Made by a program: the position numbers and the translations under genes. From contig NZ_CP009452.1 in assembly GCF_001278035.1 (NCBI RefSeq), positions 3,443,501 through 3,507,500 on the forward strand: a stretch of DNA of 64,000 nucleotides, written 5' to 3'. The DNA comes from Sphingopyxis sp. 113P3 (GTDB lineage: Bacteria > Pseudomonadota > Alphaproteobacteria > Sphingomonadales > Sphingomonadaceae). Under the pieces are notes generated by a model. The model ran no database searches and was not told the DNA's origin. It saw only the letters and a list, made by a program, of their open reading frames with translations. Below are positions 1-8,088 of this stretch, piece by piece. Numbering within the stretch: position 1 is the first letter of the stretch; each line of letters starts with the position of its first letter.

Positions 1-370
1 CTCCGCTCACAACCGGGTCGAGCGATTCGGGAATCGTATTTTCGGCGATCCGGTCGATGCTGCCGTCAGAGCGGATGAAGATCATGTCGAGCGGGATCAG
101 CGTGTTCTTCATCCAGAAGCTCGCGATGCGAGGCCTCGGGAAGGGAAAGATCATGCCTCCGTCGGCGGGAAGGCTGGTGCGGAACATCAGCCCGCGCGCC
201 TGCTCCTCGCTGGTGCGCGCGACCTCGACGTTGAACCTGTGGGTCTTGCCGTCCGCCTCGATCGTCAGCGGGATCGTCGCCGCGCTTTCGGACTGGGCGT
301 CGCTGTCGCGGGCGCACGCCGCCATCGGCATCGCCATCGTCAGGGCTAGAGCGGTCAAGATCACGCGCAT
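1..370 (-). CDS. DUF192 family lipoprotein (3' end outside window)
   Basis: The reverse-strand frame from an ATG at 370 encodes a hydrophobic N-terminus ending in a lipobox-like PMAAC (Cys about residue 19), then a small beta-rich domain. The segment RTSLPADGGMIFPF followed by FWMKNTLIPLDMIFI is the hallmark of the DUF192 family. DUF192 proteins are small exported proteins of unknown biochemical role. The frame is still open at base 1, so the C-terminus is missing. It lies 33 bp downstream of recX on the same strand. The family call is firm; any function would be a guess. Confidence 0.85.
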   Translation of the reverse strand, partial: MRVILTALALTMAMPMAACARDSDAQSESAATIPLTIEADGKTHRFNVEVARTSEEQARGLMFRTSLPADGGMIFPFPRPRIASFWMKNTLIPLDMIFIRSDGSIDRIAENTIPESLDPVVSG

Positions 371-403
371 CGGCACATCCTTTTGCCAGCAGGGGCGCAA
401 GTC

Positions 404-976
404 CTAATCGAGCGCCGCGGCCTCGTCCAGCGCTGCCAGCGCCGCCTCGTCGCCCGGACCGATCGCGAGGATACGCCGCGCGAGGCTGGGCGAATGACCG
501 GCGCGGACAAAAGCCGCGACCTGGCGCTCGCGCAGCGCGGGGTCGGTCGCGCTGGCGGCGGCATAGGGCCCCAGCCTTCGCCGCCGCGCAAAGCCCAGCG
601 CCGCCGTGAGCGCCGCCTTTCTTGCGTTTTCGATCGCCTCCCCGGCGTCGCCCTCGCCGATCCCGTCGATCCGCAGCTGCGCCCTCACCCGCCGCTCGCC
701 GAGACCGCGCCGCGTCATCGCCGCGCCGCGCATTGCAGCATATTGCTGATCGTCGACGAAGCCCAGCCGCTCCATCTTCGCGACCGCAGCCTCGCATGAC
801 GTCATGGCGTCTGCTCCGTCGCGCCAGTCGGATTCGCGTATCTTTCGAGCGAGATAGCGCGCAAGCTTTGCCCGGCTGGTTGCGAATCGCGCGACATAGG
901 CGAGCGCGAGTTCGTCGAGCCGGGCGGCGTCGAGGGGTTTTGGGTGTCGGACGGATCGAGCGTGGCCATGGCCCAT
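404..976 (-). CDS. recX: RecX-family regulatory protein
   Basis: This 190-residue protein has the three-helix repeat pattern of RecX: a run of basic and aromatic residues (AKLARYLARKIRESDW), then KMERLGFVDDQQYAAM and RRGLGERRVRAQL, and a C-terminal repeat with ARRILAIGPGDE. RecX proteins bind RecA filaments and limit RecA activity in recombination and SOS induction. The length is typical for alphaproteobacteria. recA is not in the window. The next gene on the same strand is the DUF192 lipoprotein. An alternative start a few codons downstream is possible because no clear ribosome-binding site precedes the ATG. Confidence 0.85.
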   Translation of the reverse strand: MGHGHARSVRHPKPLDAARLDELALAYVARFATSRAKLARYLARKIRESDWRDGADAMTSCEAAVAKMERLGFVDDQQYAAMRGAAMTRRGLGERRVRAQLRIDGIGEGDAGEAIENARKAALTAALGFARRRRLGPYAAASATDPALRERQVAAFVRAGHSPSLARRILAIGPGDEAALAALDEAAALD

Positions 977-1154
977 GCCATGTTTATGCCACAGTCAAGC
1001 CCGATTGAGAACGACCAGCGCCGCCATATCGGATCATCATGGTCCGAAAAGGGCCGATTTGTTCCACTTGCAAGGGATCGCCGAGCGCGTCATGGGTCCG
1101 AAAGATGAGATGCTTGTTGCCCCGCGCCCCGCTTCCCGGGACTGTGCACCCCCT

Positions 1155-2906
1155 ATGACCGAAAAAAACAATGTCGCCGCGGACGAACTCGTCCCTACGC
1201 CCACCGAATGCGCACAGCCGCGCCGTTTCTCGGACTTTTCGACCGTGGGCGAAGCACTTGATTACGCTGCCGCGGGCACGCGCGGACTGAATTTTCATGA
1301 TCCGCGCGGCAAGCTCGTTCGCGCTTACAGCTATCGCGAGCTCAGGGAGGATGCGAAGCGCGCCGCCTATCGGCTCATTGCCGCGGGCATCAAGCCGGGC
1401 GACCGCATCGCGCTGATCGCGGAAACCGGCCCCGAATTCGCTGCGCTCTTCTTTGGCACAATCTACGCAGGAGCATGGCCGGTCCCGCTGCCGCTGCCGA
1501 CCAGCTTTGGCGGCCGCGAATCCTATGTCGGCCAGCTCACCGTGCAGCTTTCAAGCTGCGACCCGGCGATGCTCTTCTTCCCGCCCGAGATTGCGGCGAT
1601 GGCGACCGAGGCGGCCGAGGCGAAGGGGGTCACCCCCGTCGACTGGAGCGAGTTCGAGAACCGCGCTGCCCCGATCGCGGATCTGCCGCAGCAGAATCCC
1701 GATGCAACCTGCTATCTTCAGTACAGCAGCGGCTCGACGCGCTTTCCGCACGGCGTTGCAGTCACCCATGCCGCGCTCCTCAACAATCTGTCGGCGCACG
1801 CGCACGGCATGAAGTTGCAGGACAGCGACCGATGCGTGTCATGGCTCCCCTGGTATCATGATATGGGCCTCGTCGGCTGCTTCCTGTCGCCGGTCGCCAA
1901 TCAGGTGTCGGTCGACTATCTCAAGACCGAAGACTTCGCGCGGCGGCCGCTCGCCTGGCTCGATCTGATCAGCCGGAACCAGGGCACGACCCTCAGCTAT
2001 TCGCCGACCTTCGGCTATGACATCTGCGCGCGGCGCATTTCCAGCCAGACCAATGTCGCCGAGCGTTTCGACCTTTCGCGCTGGCGCGTCGCCGGCAATG
2101 GCGCCGACATGATCCGCCCCGACGTGATGCAGAGCTTCGTCGACGCCTTTGGCGAAGCGGGCTTCAAGGCGAGTGCCTTCCTCCCGAGCTATGGCCTCGC
2201 CGAGGCAACACTCGCGGTCAGCATCATGCCGCCGGGTGAAGGCATTGTGGTGGAACTGGTCGAGGAGACCGAGCTTTCGGGCGGCACCGGCGACGCCGGG
2301 CGGCCGACCCGCTACCGCGCGATCGTCAACTGCGGCAAGGCCGTCAAGGATATGGTGATCGAGGTACGCGACGAGGCCGGAAACGTTCTTCCGGACCAGA
2401 CGGTCGGCAAGATCTGGTGCACAGGCCCGTCGCTGATGACGGGCTATTACCGCGACCCCGAGGCGACCGCCGCCTGCATGTCGGACGGATGGCTCGACAC
2501 AGGCGACATGGGCTATCTGTCGGACGGCTATGTCTATGTCGTGGGCCGCGCCAAGGACATGATCATCATCAACGGCAAGAATCACTGGCCGCAGGATATC
2601 GAGTGGGCGGTCGAGCAGCTTCCCGGCTTCAAGTCGGGTGACATTGCCGCCTTCGCGATTACCGCGCCGGGAGGCGAGGAGACCCCCGCGGTACTCGTCC
2701 AGTGCCGCACCAGCGACGAGGCCGAGCGCCTCGCGCTGCGCGAGACGATTCGCGAGCGCGTCCGGGCGATCACCGGCATGAACTGCCTTGTCGAACTCAT
2801 CCCGCCGCGCACGCTGCCGCGCACGAGTTCGGGCAAGCTCAGCCGGTCGAAGGCGCGGGCGCAATATCTGGCCGGCGAAATCCAGCCCTTCGCGATCGCG
2901 GCGTAG
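1155..2906 (+). CDS. Fatty acyl-AMP ligase / acyl-CoA synthetase-like adenylate-forming enzyme
   Basis: An AMP-binding (ANL superfamily) enzyme of about 583 residues. Visible motifs are the phosphate-binding loop YSSGSTRFPHGV (variant of YTSGSTGxPKG), SWLPWYHDMGLVG, SYGLAEATLA (A5), GWLDTGDMGY (A7), GRAKDMIIINGKNHWPQDIE (A8) and PRTSSGKLSR with the A10 lysine. The GKNHWPQDIE block and overall layout resemble fatty acyl-AMP ligases, which activate fatty acids and pass them to carrier proteins, more than ordinary acyl-CoA synthetases. Substrate is not readable. The frame is open further upstream (ATGs at 1091 and 1109); I chose the ATG at 1155, where the conserved region begins, but no strong ribosome-binding site decides this. 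No carrier protein or polyketide synthase gene is adjacent. Confidence 0.8.
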   Translation: MTEKNNVAADELVPTPTECAQPRRFSDFSTVGEALDYAAAGTRGLNFHDPRGKLVRAYSYRELREDAKRAAYRLIAAGIKPGDRIALIAETGPEFAALFFGTIYAGAWPVPLPLPTSFGGRESYVGQLTVQLSSCDPAMLFFPPEIAAMATEAAEAKGVTPVDWSEFENRAAPIADLPQQNPDATCYLQYSSGSTRFPHGVAVTHAALLNNLSAHAHGMKLQDSDRCVSWLPWYHDMGLVGCFLSPVANQVSVDYLKTEDFARRPLAWLDLISRNQGTTLSYSPTFGYDICARRISSQTNVAERFDLSRWRVAGNGADMIRPDVMQSFVDAFGEAGFKASAFLPSYGLAEATLAVSIMPPGEGIVVELVEETELSGGTGDAGRPTRYRAIVNCGKAVKDMVIEVRDEAGNVLPDQTVGKIWCTGPSLMTGYYRDPEATAACMSDGWLDTGDMGYLSDGYVYVVGRAKDMIIINGKNHWPQDIEWAVEQLPGFKSGDIAAFAITAPGGEETPAVLVQCRTSDEAERLALRETIRERVRAITGMNCLVELIPPRTLPRTSSGKLSRSKARAQYLAGEIQPFAIAA

Positions 2907-3104
2907 ACGCCACCTCCCGATCATTCGATCGGCAGGGGGCGGCCTCGCCTCCTGGCCATAGGCATACCCCCTCCGCCGATGGCCGAGCTCCGCCCGGCAG
3001 GAGGTTTGCCTCCATCGGCGCGCCCTCGCCTTTTCGTCCCGCAGCGGCACAAATGGCCCCCGAAGAGCGCGGCCGCGGTTACCATCGGGTAACCCTGCGC
3101 CGCT

Positions 3105-5471
3105 ATGACGGGCTTTGTGAAGAGCCTGCTAACCGACCATGTACCGGCCGACGATGTTTCCGCCCGCGCCCTGATGGGACTGGGACCGAGAAGCGAGGAT
3201 AGCGGTGACCTGCGTCAGCTTCAGCTTGCCCCGCTCCGCGGCAAGGGGAAGCTGCGGCTATGGATGGGTATCGGCATGGCGCTCGTCGCGGCCTTCACCA
3301 TGGTGACCCGCCTGCCCTGGGGACTTGCGGGCGGCTGGCTGACGACCGCGCTGCTGTTCAGCCTCTGGTCCAGTCGCTCCTTTGCCGTTCTGCCGCTCGG
3401 AGATCCAAAACTTTCGAGCGCCTCGATCTTCCGGCTCTGCCACCGCCACGCCCTCTATTCGGCGCTCCTCTGGTCGGCTCCCTTCTGGTTCGAGGGTGTA
3501 TCGCCAACGCTCGGGCATGTCCTGTCGCTCTGGCCGATCGCATTGCTGATGATGCTGACTCTCGCGATGGTCGCGCACAGCCTTCCGCTCGCCTGCGCGC
3601 TCTTCATCCTGCCCGTGAGCGTGTCGGCCGGGGCGGCGCTGGTCCTCGCCGGAGCGCCGCAACTCGCCGTGATCGCGCTCGTGGCGGGGCTCCTTCTTTG
3701 CGGCTTCTGCATTCGTTTCGCGCAAAATCATATCCGCTTTCGCCGGGCAGAAGAAACGCTGCACGAGAAGACCGAGACGGTCAGTCTGCTGCTGCGCGAG
3801 TTCGAGGAAACATCGGCCGACTGGCTGTGGCAGACCGACAACAGCCGCCGCCTCGTTCACGTCTCCCCGCGCCTCGCCTTTGCATTCGGTGCATCGCCCG
3901 ACGCTCTTGAAGGCATGCCGCTGCTTCAGGCGCTTGCGGGCGATGCCTGGGAAACCGGCGACTTTCCCAAGAGCCTTCACGATCTCGCCGAGCGCATGAA
4001 AAGGCGCGAAAGCTTTTCCAACCTGATCGTCCCGGTGACGATCGGCGGCAAGTCGCACTGGTGGGAACTCTCCGCGTCGCCGAGGCTCGATGATCAGGGC
4101 AAGTTTCTCGGTTTCCGCGGGGTCGGTTCCGACGTTACCGAACAGCGCGCATCGGCCGAGCAGATCGCCCGCATGGCGCGTTTCGACAACCTCACGGGCC
4201 TTCCCAACCGGCTGAGCCTGCACGAAGACCTCGGCCGCGCGCTCGCGCATGCCCAGGGCATGAAAGCGCGCTGCGCGCTCATGATGATCGACCTCGACCG
4301 CTTCAAGGCTGTCAATGATACGCTCGGCCACCCGACCGGCGATCAGCTGCTCGCGCAGGTCGCGACCCGGCTCAAGAGCCTGATGGGCAGTGACATGACC
4401 TGCGGCCGGCTCGGCGGAGACGAGTTTGCGGTGGTGCTCCACGACGTCAGCTCCGCATCGGAGGCCGAAGCGATCGCGCACCGGATCATCGCGGTTCTGA
4501 GCCGTCCCTATGTCGTCGACAATCATCAGCTCTTCGTCGGCGCGAGCATCGGTTATGCGATGGGGCCGCAGGACGGCGCGACGGTCGAAACCCTCACTCG
4601 CAACGCCGATCTTGCGCTCTACAAGTCGAAGGACAAGGGCGGCAATGTCGTCGCCCCCTATGTGGCTTCGCTCCACGCGCAGGCGGAGGAGCGGCGCGTG
4701 ATGGAGCAGGAACTGCGCGGTGCGCTCGAGCGCCGCGAGTTCGAGCTTTACTATCAGCCGGTGGTCACTGCGGAAGATGGCACGCTCAACGGCTTCGAGG
4801 CGCTCATCCGCTGGAACAACCAGACGCTCGGAAATGTCTCGCCTGCCCGCTTCATCCCGCTCGCCGAGGACAGCCGGCTGATCGCGCCGATCGGTGAATG
4901 GGTGCTGCGAAATGCCTGCGCCGAAGCGATGCGCTGGCCCTCGAACCTCAAGGTCGCGATCAACGTTTCGGCCGAACAGCTCACCGACCCCAAATTTGCC
5001 TCGCTCGTCGTCTCCGCGCTCGCCCAGAGCGGTCTCCCGCCCCAAAGGCTCGAGATCGAGGTGACCGAAAGCGTGTTCCTGCGCGACGGCGGGGGTGCGG
5101 CCCAATTGCTCGACCAGCTCATCGCGCTCGGCATCCGTCTCAGCCTCGACGATTTCGGTACCGGCTATTCGTCGCTCGGCTATCTTCGCAAGACGCAGTT
5201 CTCGACAATCAAGGTCGATCGGACCTTCGTTGTCGGCGCCGCCAAGGGGCACACCGAGTCGATCGCGATCATCCGCGCCGTCGTCGCGCTCGCGGACAGC
5301 CTCGGCATGGCGACCACCGCAGAAGGCGCCGAGACCGAGCGCGAGGTCGAAACGATCCGCAGCCTGGGCTGCAGCAATATCCAGGGCTATTATTACGGAC
5401 GCCCGATGCCCGCGAGCGACGTGCTTACCCTCTTCCGGCCCCCCGAATCGCGCTCCATCGCCGCGGCCTGA
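3105..5471 (+). CDS. Membrane PAS-GGDEF-EAL cyclic-di-GMP signalling protein
   Basis: A 788-residue protein with an N-terminal membrane region (several hydrophobic helices, about residues 55-205), a PAS domain (about 220-350, ending LGFRGVGSDVTEQ), a GGDEF domain with intact RLGGDEFAVVL, and an EAL domain with FEALIRW, INVSAEQL, EVTES, DDFGTGYSS, KVDRTF and AEGAETE. Both catalytic domains keep their signature residues, so it may make and degrade cyclic di-GMP, though such composites often run in one direction. The usual RxxD inhibitory site upstream of GGDEF is not present (SDMTCGRL there). It is an integral inner-membrane sensor with unknown ligand and stands alone, with no partner gene in line. 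Confidence 0.9.
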   Translation: MTGFVKSLLTDHVPADDVSARALMGLGPRSEDSGDLRQLQLAPLRGKGKLRLWMGIGMALVAAFTMVTRLPWGLAGGWLTTALLFSLWSSRSFAVLPLGDPKLSSASIFRLCHRHALYSALLWSAPFWFEGVSPTLGHVLSLWPIALLMMLTLAMVAHSLPLACALFILPVSVSAGAALVLAGAPQLAVIALVAGLLLCGFCIRFAQNHIRFRRAEETLHEKTETVSLLLREFEETSADWLWQTDNSRRLVHVSPRLAFAFGASPDALEGMPLLQALAGDAWETGDFPKSLHDLAERMKRRESFSNLIVPVTIGGKSHWWELSASPRLDDQGKFLGFRGVGSDVTEQRASAEQIARMARFDNLTGLPNRLSLHEDLGRALAHAQGMKARCALMMIDLDRFKAVNDTLGHPTGDQLLAQVATRLKSLMGSDMTCGRLGGDEFAVVLHDVSSASEAEAIAHRIIAVLSRPYVVDNHQLFVGASIGYAMGPQDGATVETLTRNADLALYKSKDKGGNVVAPYVASLHAQAEERRVMEQELRGALERREFELYYQPVVTAEDGTLNGFEALIRWNNQTLGNVSPARFIPLAEDSRLIAPIGEWVLRNACAEAMRWPSNLKVAINVSAEQLTDPKFASLVVSALAQSGLPPQRLEIEVTESVFLRDGGGAAQLLDQLIALGIRLSLDDFGTGYSSLGYLRKTQFSTIKVDRTFVVGAAKGHTESIAIIRAVVALADSLGMATTAEGAETEREVETIRSLGCSNIQGYYYGRPMPASDVLTLFRPPESRSIAAA

Positions 5472-5648
5472 AAAGGCGCAGCCAAGCGACAGGCTGCAGG
5501 CCCCGCGCGGCGGATGGAGAGCTTACCGAAAGGTTCCGCAGCTTGCCGCAGCCACACCGCATTTCATCGCTGCACACTGGTCCCAATGCACGGCTTCGCG
5601 CACACCGGCCTCAACGCTTGAAGACAAGCCAATGGGGGGTCGCATTTC

Positions 5649-6224
5649 ATGATCGTTCGCCGCTTTTTCGGTGCCGCCGCTGCATCGGTGATGGTACTCA
5701 CCGGTCTGATGACGAGCGTTCCGAGCGCGGCGCGCGAATATCTGCAGTGCGTTGCCTTCGCCCGCGCCGAATCGGGCGTCGAAATTCGCGGCAATGCGAA
5801 AACCTGGTGGGCGCAAGCTGCTGGCGATTATGATCGCGGCCAGGAACCCCGCAAGGGCGCCGTCATGGCGTTCGCCGGCACGCGCAGCATGCCCATGGGA
5901 CATGTCGCGGTGGTCGAGAAGGTCTTGAACGAGCGCGAAATCCTCATCAGCCATGCAAATTGGTCGCCGATCAACGGCCGGCGCGGCCAGATCGAGCGCA
6001 ATGTCCGCGTCGTCGACGTCAGCGATGCGGGCGACTGGAGCATGGTACGCGTCTGGTACGCGCCGATCGGGGACCTTGGCCTGCGCGCCAACCCGGTGCA
6101 GGGTTTCATCTATCCCAGCGGCCGTTCGGGTGAAGACGGCAGCTTTAGCGCTCCGGTGTGGGCGAAGAATGACTGGAAGCCTGGCAACGGGCTCGACCTG
6201 GTCGCCGCTTCGCTGAGCAACTGA
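5649..6224 (+). CDS. Exported CHAP-domain protein (putative peptidoglycan amidase/peptidase)
   Basis: 191 residues: a signal peptide (RRFFGAAAASVMVLTGLMTSVPSAA, cleavage near residue 27) followed directly by a CHAP domain. The catalytic cysteine lies in YLQCVAFAR (about residue 34) and the histidine in MGHVAVVEKV (about residue 84), with LISHANWSP after it. CHAP enzymes cleave peptidoglycan amide bonds as NlpC/P60-like cysteine hydrolases. The short domain with no cell-wall anchor is typical of alphaproteobacterial periplasmic versions. The ATG follows a GGGGGG tract about 10 bases upstream. Two hairpins lie directly after the stop. Confidence 0.82.
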   Translation: MIVRRFFGAAAASVMVLTGLMTSVPSAAREYLQCVAFARAESGVEIRGNAKTWWAQAAGDYDRGQEPRKGAVMAFAGTRSMPMGHVAVVEKVLNEREILISHANWSPINGRRGQIERNVRVVDVSDAGDWSMVRVWYAPIGDLGLRANPVQGFIYPSGRSGEDGSFSAPVWAKNDWKPGNGLDLVAASLSN

Positions 6225-6238
6225 TACGGTATCACCTT

Positions 6239-6275
6239 GCAGGCGACTGCCTGCGACAGAGGGCTCTTCAGCCCT
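6239..6275. terminator. Pair of hairpins between convergent genes
   Basis: Two perfect 6-bp stems with 4-base loops lie side by side: GCAGGC/GCCTGC (6239-6254) and AGGGCT/AGCCCT (6260-6275). The second overlaps the end of the DUF3297 gene. They sit between two convergent genes and could end transcription from both sides, but no T-run follows on either strand. Confidence 0.4.
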
Positions 6276-6531
6276 CGTCGCCCTTTTCCGCAGCCCCGTC
6301 CTCGAACCAGGCTTCGACCTCGCCCGAGAGCTTGATCGTCATCGGCTGACCGAAACGATCCTTCGACTTGCCCGCAGCGACGCGAATCCATCCTTCCGAG
6401 ATCGAATATTCCTCGACGTCGGTGCGTTCCTTGCCCTTGAATCGGATGCCGATGCCACGCTGGAGCACCTCCATGTCGAAATGGGGCGACCTGGGATTGG
6501 TCGACAGGCGGTCGGGCGGGGTATCGGTCAT
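6268..6531 (-). CDS. DUF3297 family protein
   Basis: An 87-residue acidic protein (begins MTDTPPDRLSTNPRSPHFD; core VLQRGIGIRFKGKERTDVEEY and ISEGWIRVAAGKSKDRFGQP). This pattern is the DUF3297 family, a short conserved protein of proteobacteria with no known role. The start is supported by GGAGA on the coding strand 8 bases before the ATG. It is convergent with the CHAP gene and followed upstream by the hemerythrin-like gene on the same strand. Confidence 0.85.
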   Translation of the reverse strand: MTDTPPDRLSTNPRSPHFDMEVLQRGIGIRFKGKERTDVEEYSISEGWIRVAAGKSKDRFGQPMTIKLSGEVEAWFEDGAAEKGDEG

Positions 6532-6629
6532 CTCAAAAAATCTCCGGCTTGCCCGGCGCGGCTAGGCGAGCGGAGAGTGCAAATCAAGGGGGCCTTGCGC
6601 CGCGGCGGGAAGCGCACACCGCGGCGTCT

Positions 6630-7076
6630 TCATCGCGACGCCGAAAGCGTCGCGCCGGCGAGCTGGTCGACCACCGGATAAAGCTCGCGATTCTCGCGTT
6701 CGATGCGCGCGGTGATCGCTTCCAATATCGCGGTGCTTTCCGCGCAGAACCGGTCCCATTCGGCCGCGACCCGAGAAGGCGGCCAGCGCCGCTCGTAATC
6801 GTCGTAATCGTCCGCGGCATGGCCCATCGCGCCTGCAAATTCGCGCGCAAGATCGGCTGCTGCCGCCTCGCCAGTCGCCCGCAGCCGCGGATAGAGTGCC
6901 CAGTCTTCGCATTTCAGATGCCGCCGCAACGTGCCGCGCAGCTCTTCGCGTACCGGCTCGATCACAGCCGATGGCGGTGCAGCGGATGCACCCAGAAGTT
7001 CGGTGAGCGCGCGCGCGAGCCGCAAGAGCTCGGCATGCTCGGCGCGCAATCGGCGGAGCTCGTGGACGAACGACAT
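6630..7076 (-). CDS. Hemerythrin-like (HHE) domain protein
   Basis: About 148 residues, mostly helical, with spaced His/Glu residues typical of HHE cation-binding proteins: FVHELRRLRAEH near the start, RRHLKCEDWALYP, GHAADDYDDYE and RENRELYPVVDQL. Such four-helix bundles hold a di-iron site and sense or buffer oxygen, nitric oxide or iron. The ATG at 7076 follows a GGGA-rich ribosome-binding site; the frame is open to 7151 but lacks a signal there. It is divergent from ku, so the two may share a control region (7077-7211). Confidence 0.75.
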   Translation of the reverse strand: MSFVHELRRLRAEHAELLRLARALTELLGASAAPPSAVIEPVREELRGTLRRHLKCEDWALYPRLRATGEAAAADLAREFAGAMGHAADDYDDYERRWPPSRVAAEWDRFCAESTAILEAITARIERENRELYPVVDQLAGATLSASR

Positions 7077-7211
7077 AGATTTTCCCGCGATGCGAAGAGC
7101 TCCCATCCTCGCATGCCCGCATGAAAAGAGCGTTAAGTCGGCGCAGCGCATGAGCTGCGGAACCCGCGGGCGCGCCGATCATTTGAGATGCAAGCAGCGA
7201 AAGGACTCTCG

Positions 7212-8087
7212 ATGGCCGCACGCGCCTATTGGAAGGGGCAAATCCGGCTCGCGCTGGTGTCGATCCCCGTCGAAATCTACCCCGCGACCAAGTCGGGCGC
7301 GGGCATCAGCTTCCGCCAGATTCACGAACCGAGCGGCAAACCGATCCGCTATGAGAAAATCGTGCCCGGCATTGGCGCGATCGACACCGATGACATCATC
7401 AAGGGCTATGAGACCTCGAAGGGAAATTATGTCCTTCTTGAGGATGAGGAGATCGAGGCGGTCAAGCTCGAGAGCAAGCGCACCCTCGAACTCGTCCAGT
7501 TCGTCGACGCGAGCGACATCGACATCCTCTATTACGCCAAACCCTATTATGTGGTGCCCGCCGATGAATTGGCCGAAGAAGCCTATATCGTCCTTCGCGA
7601 GGCGCTGCGGCGCACGAAGAAGGTGGGGCTCGGCCAGCTCTCGGTGCGCGGGCAGGAACAGCTTGTAGGCCTGCGCCCCTGCGGGCGCGGGCTGGTGCTC
7701 GAGGTGCTGCGCTACGCGGACGAGGTGAACAAGGCCGCCAATTATTTTCGCGACGTCGGCAATGGAAAGCCTGACGCAGACCTCCTCGACCTTGCCGAAA
7801 CGCTGATCGACAAGAAGAGCGGCAAGTTCGATGCATCGGATTATCACAATCATTATGTCGACGCGCTGAAACGCGTGATCGCCAAGAAGGCGAAGGCCAA
7901 GGGCAAGAAAGTTCTGGAGGACGTCGAGGAACCGGCGGGCATCGACCGCGGGTCGAATGTCATCGACCTGATGGCCGCCCTCAAGGCCTCGGTCGAGGGC
8001 AAGAAGAAAGCGCCCGAAAAGGACGCCGGGAAGGAACCGGCGAAGAAGGCGCCCGCGCGAAAGGCCCCCGCAAGGAAGCGGGCGTAA
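7212..8087 (+). CDS. ku: Ku homodimer DNA end-binding protein
   Basis: A 291-residue bacterial Ku: conserved opening ARAYWKGQIRLALVSIPVEIY, a beta-barrel core with YYVVPADELAEEAYIVLREAL, and the C-terminal linker to a lysine/alanine-rich tail (KAPARKAPARKRA). It forms a ring on double-strand breaks and recruits LigD for non-homologous end joining. The ATG at 7212 is preceded by AAGGA; the frame is open 24 bases further upstream. The stop lies one base before the ligD start, so the two form a translationally linked pair. The basic tail is the usual DNA-threading/LigD-stimulating extension. Confidence 0.95.
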   Translation: MAARAYWKGQIRLALVSIPVEIYPATKSGAGISFRQIHEPSGKPIRYEKIVPGIGAIDTDDIIKGYETSKGNYVLLEDEEIEAVKLESKRTLELVQFVDASDIDILYYAKPYYVVPADELAEEAYIVLREALRRTKKVGLGQLSVRGQEQLVGLRPCGRGLVLEVLRYADEVNKAANYFRDVGNGKPDADLLDLAETLIDKKSGKFDASDYHNHYVDALKRVIAKKAKAKGKKVLEDVEEPAGIDRGSNVIDLMAALKASVEGKKKAPEKDAGKEPAKKAPARKAPARKRA

Positions 8088-8088
8088 G

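Noticed and set aside
3258..5252. A 664-codon open frame on the minus strand
   Set aside because: Shadow of the GGDEF-EAL gene; GC-skewed third positions explain its length.
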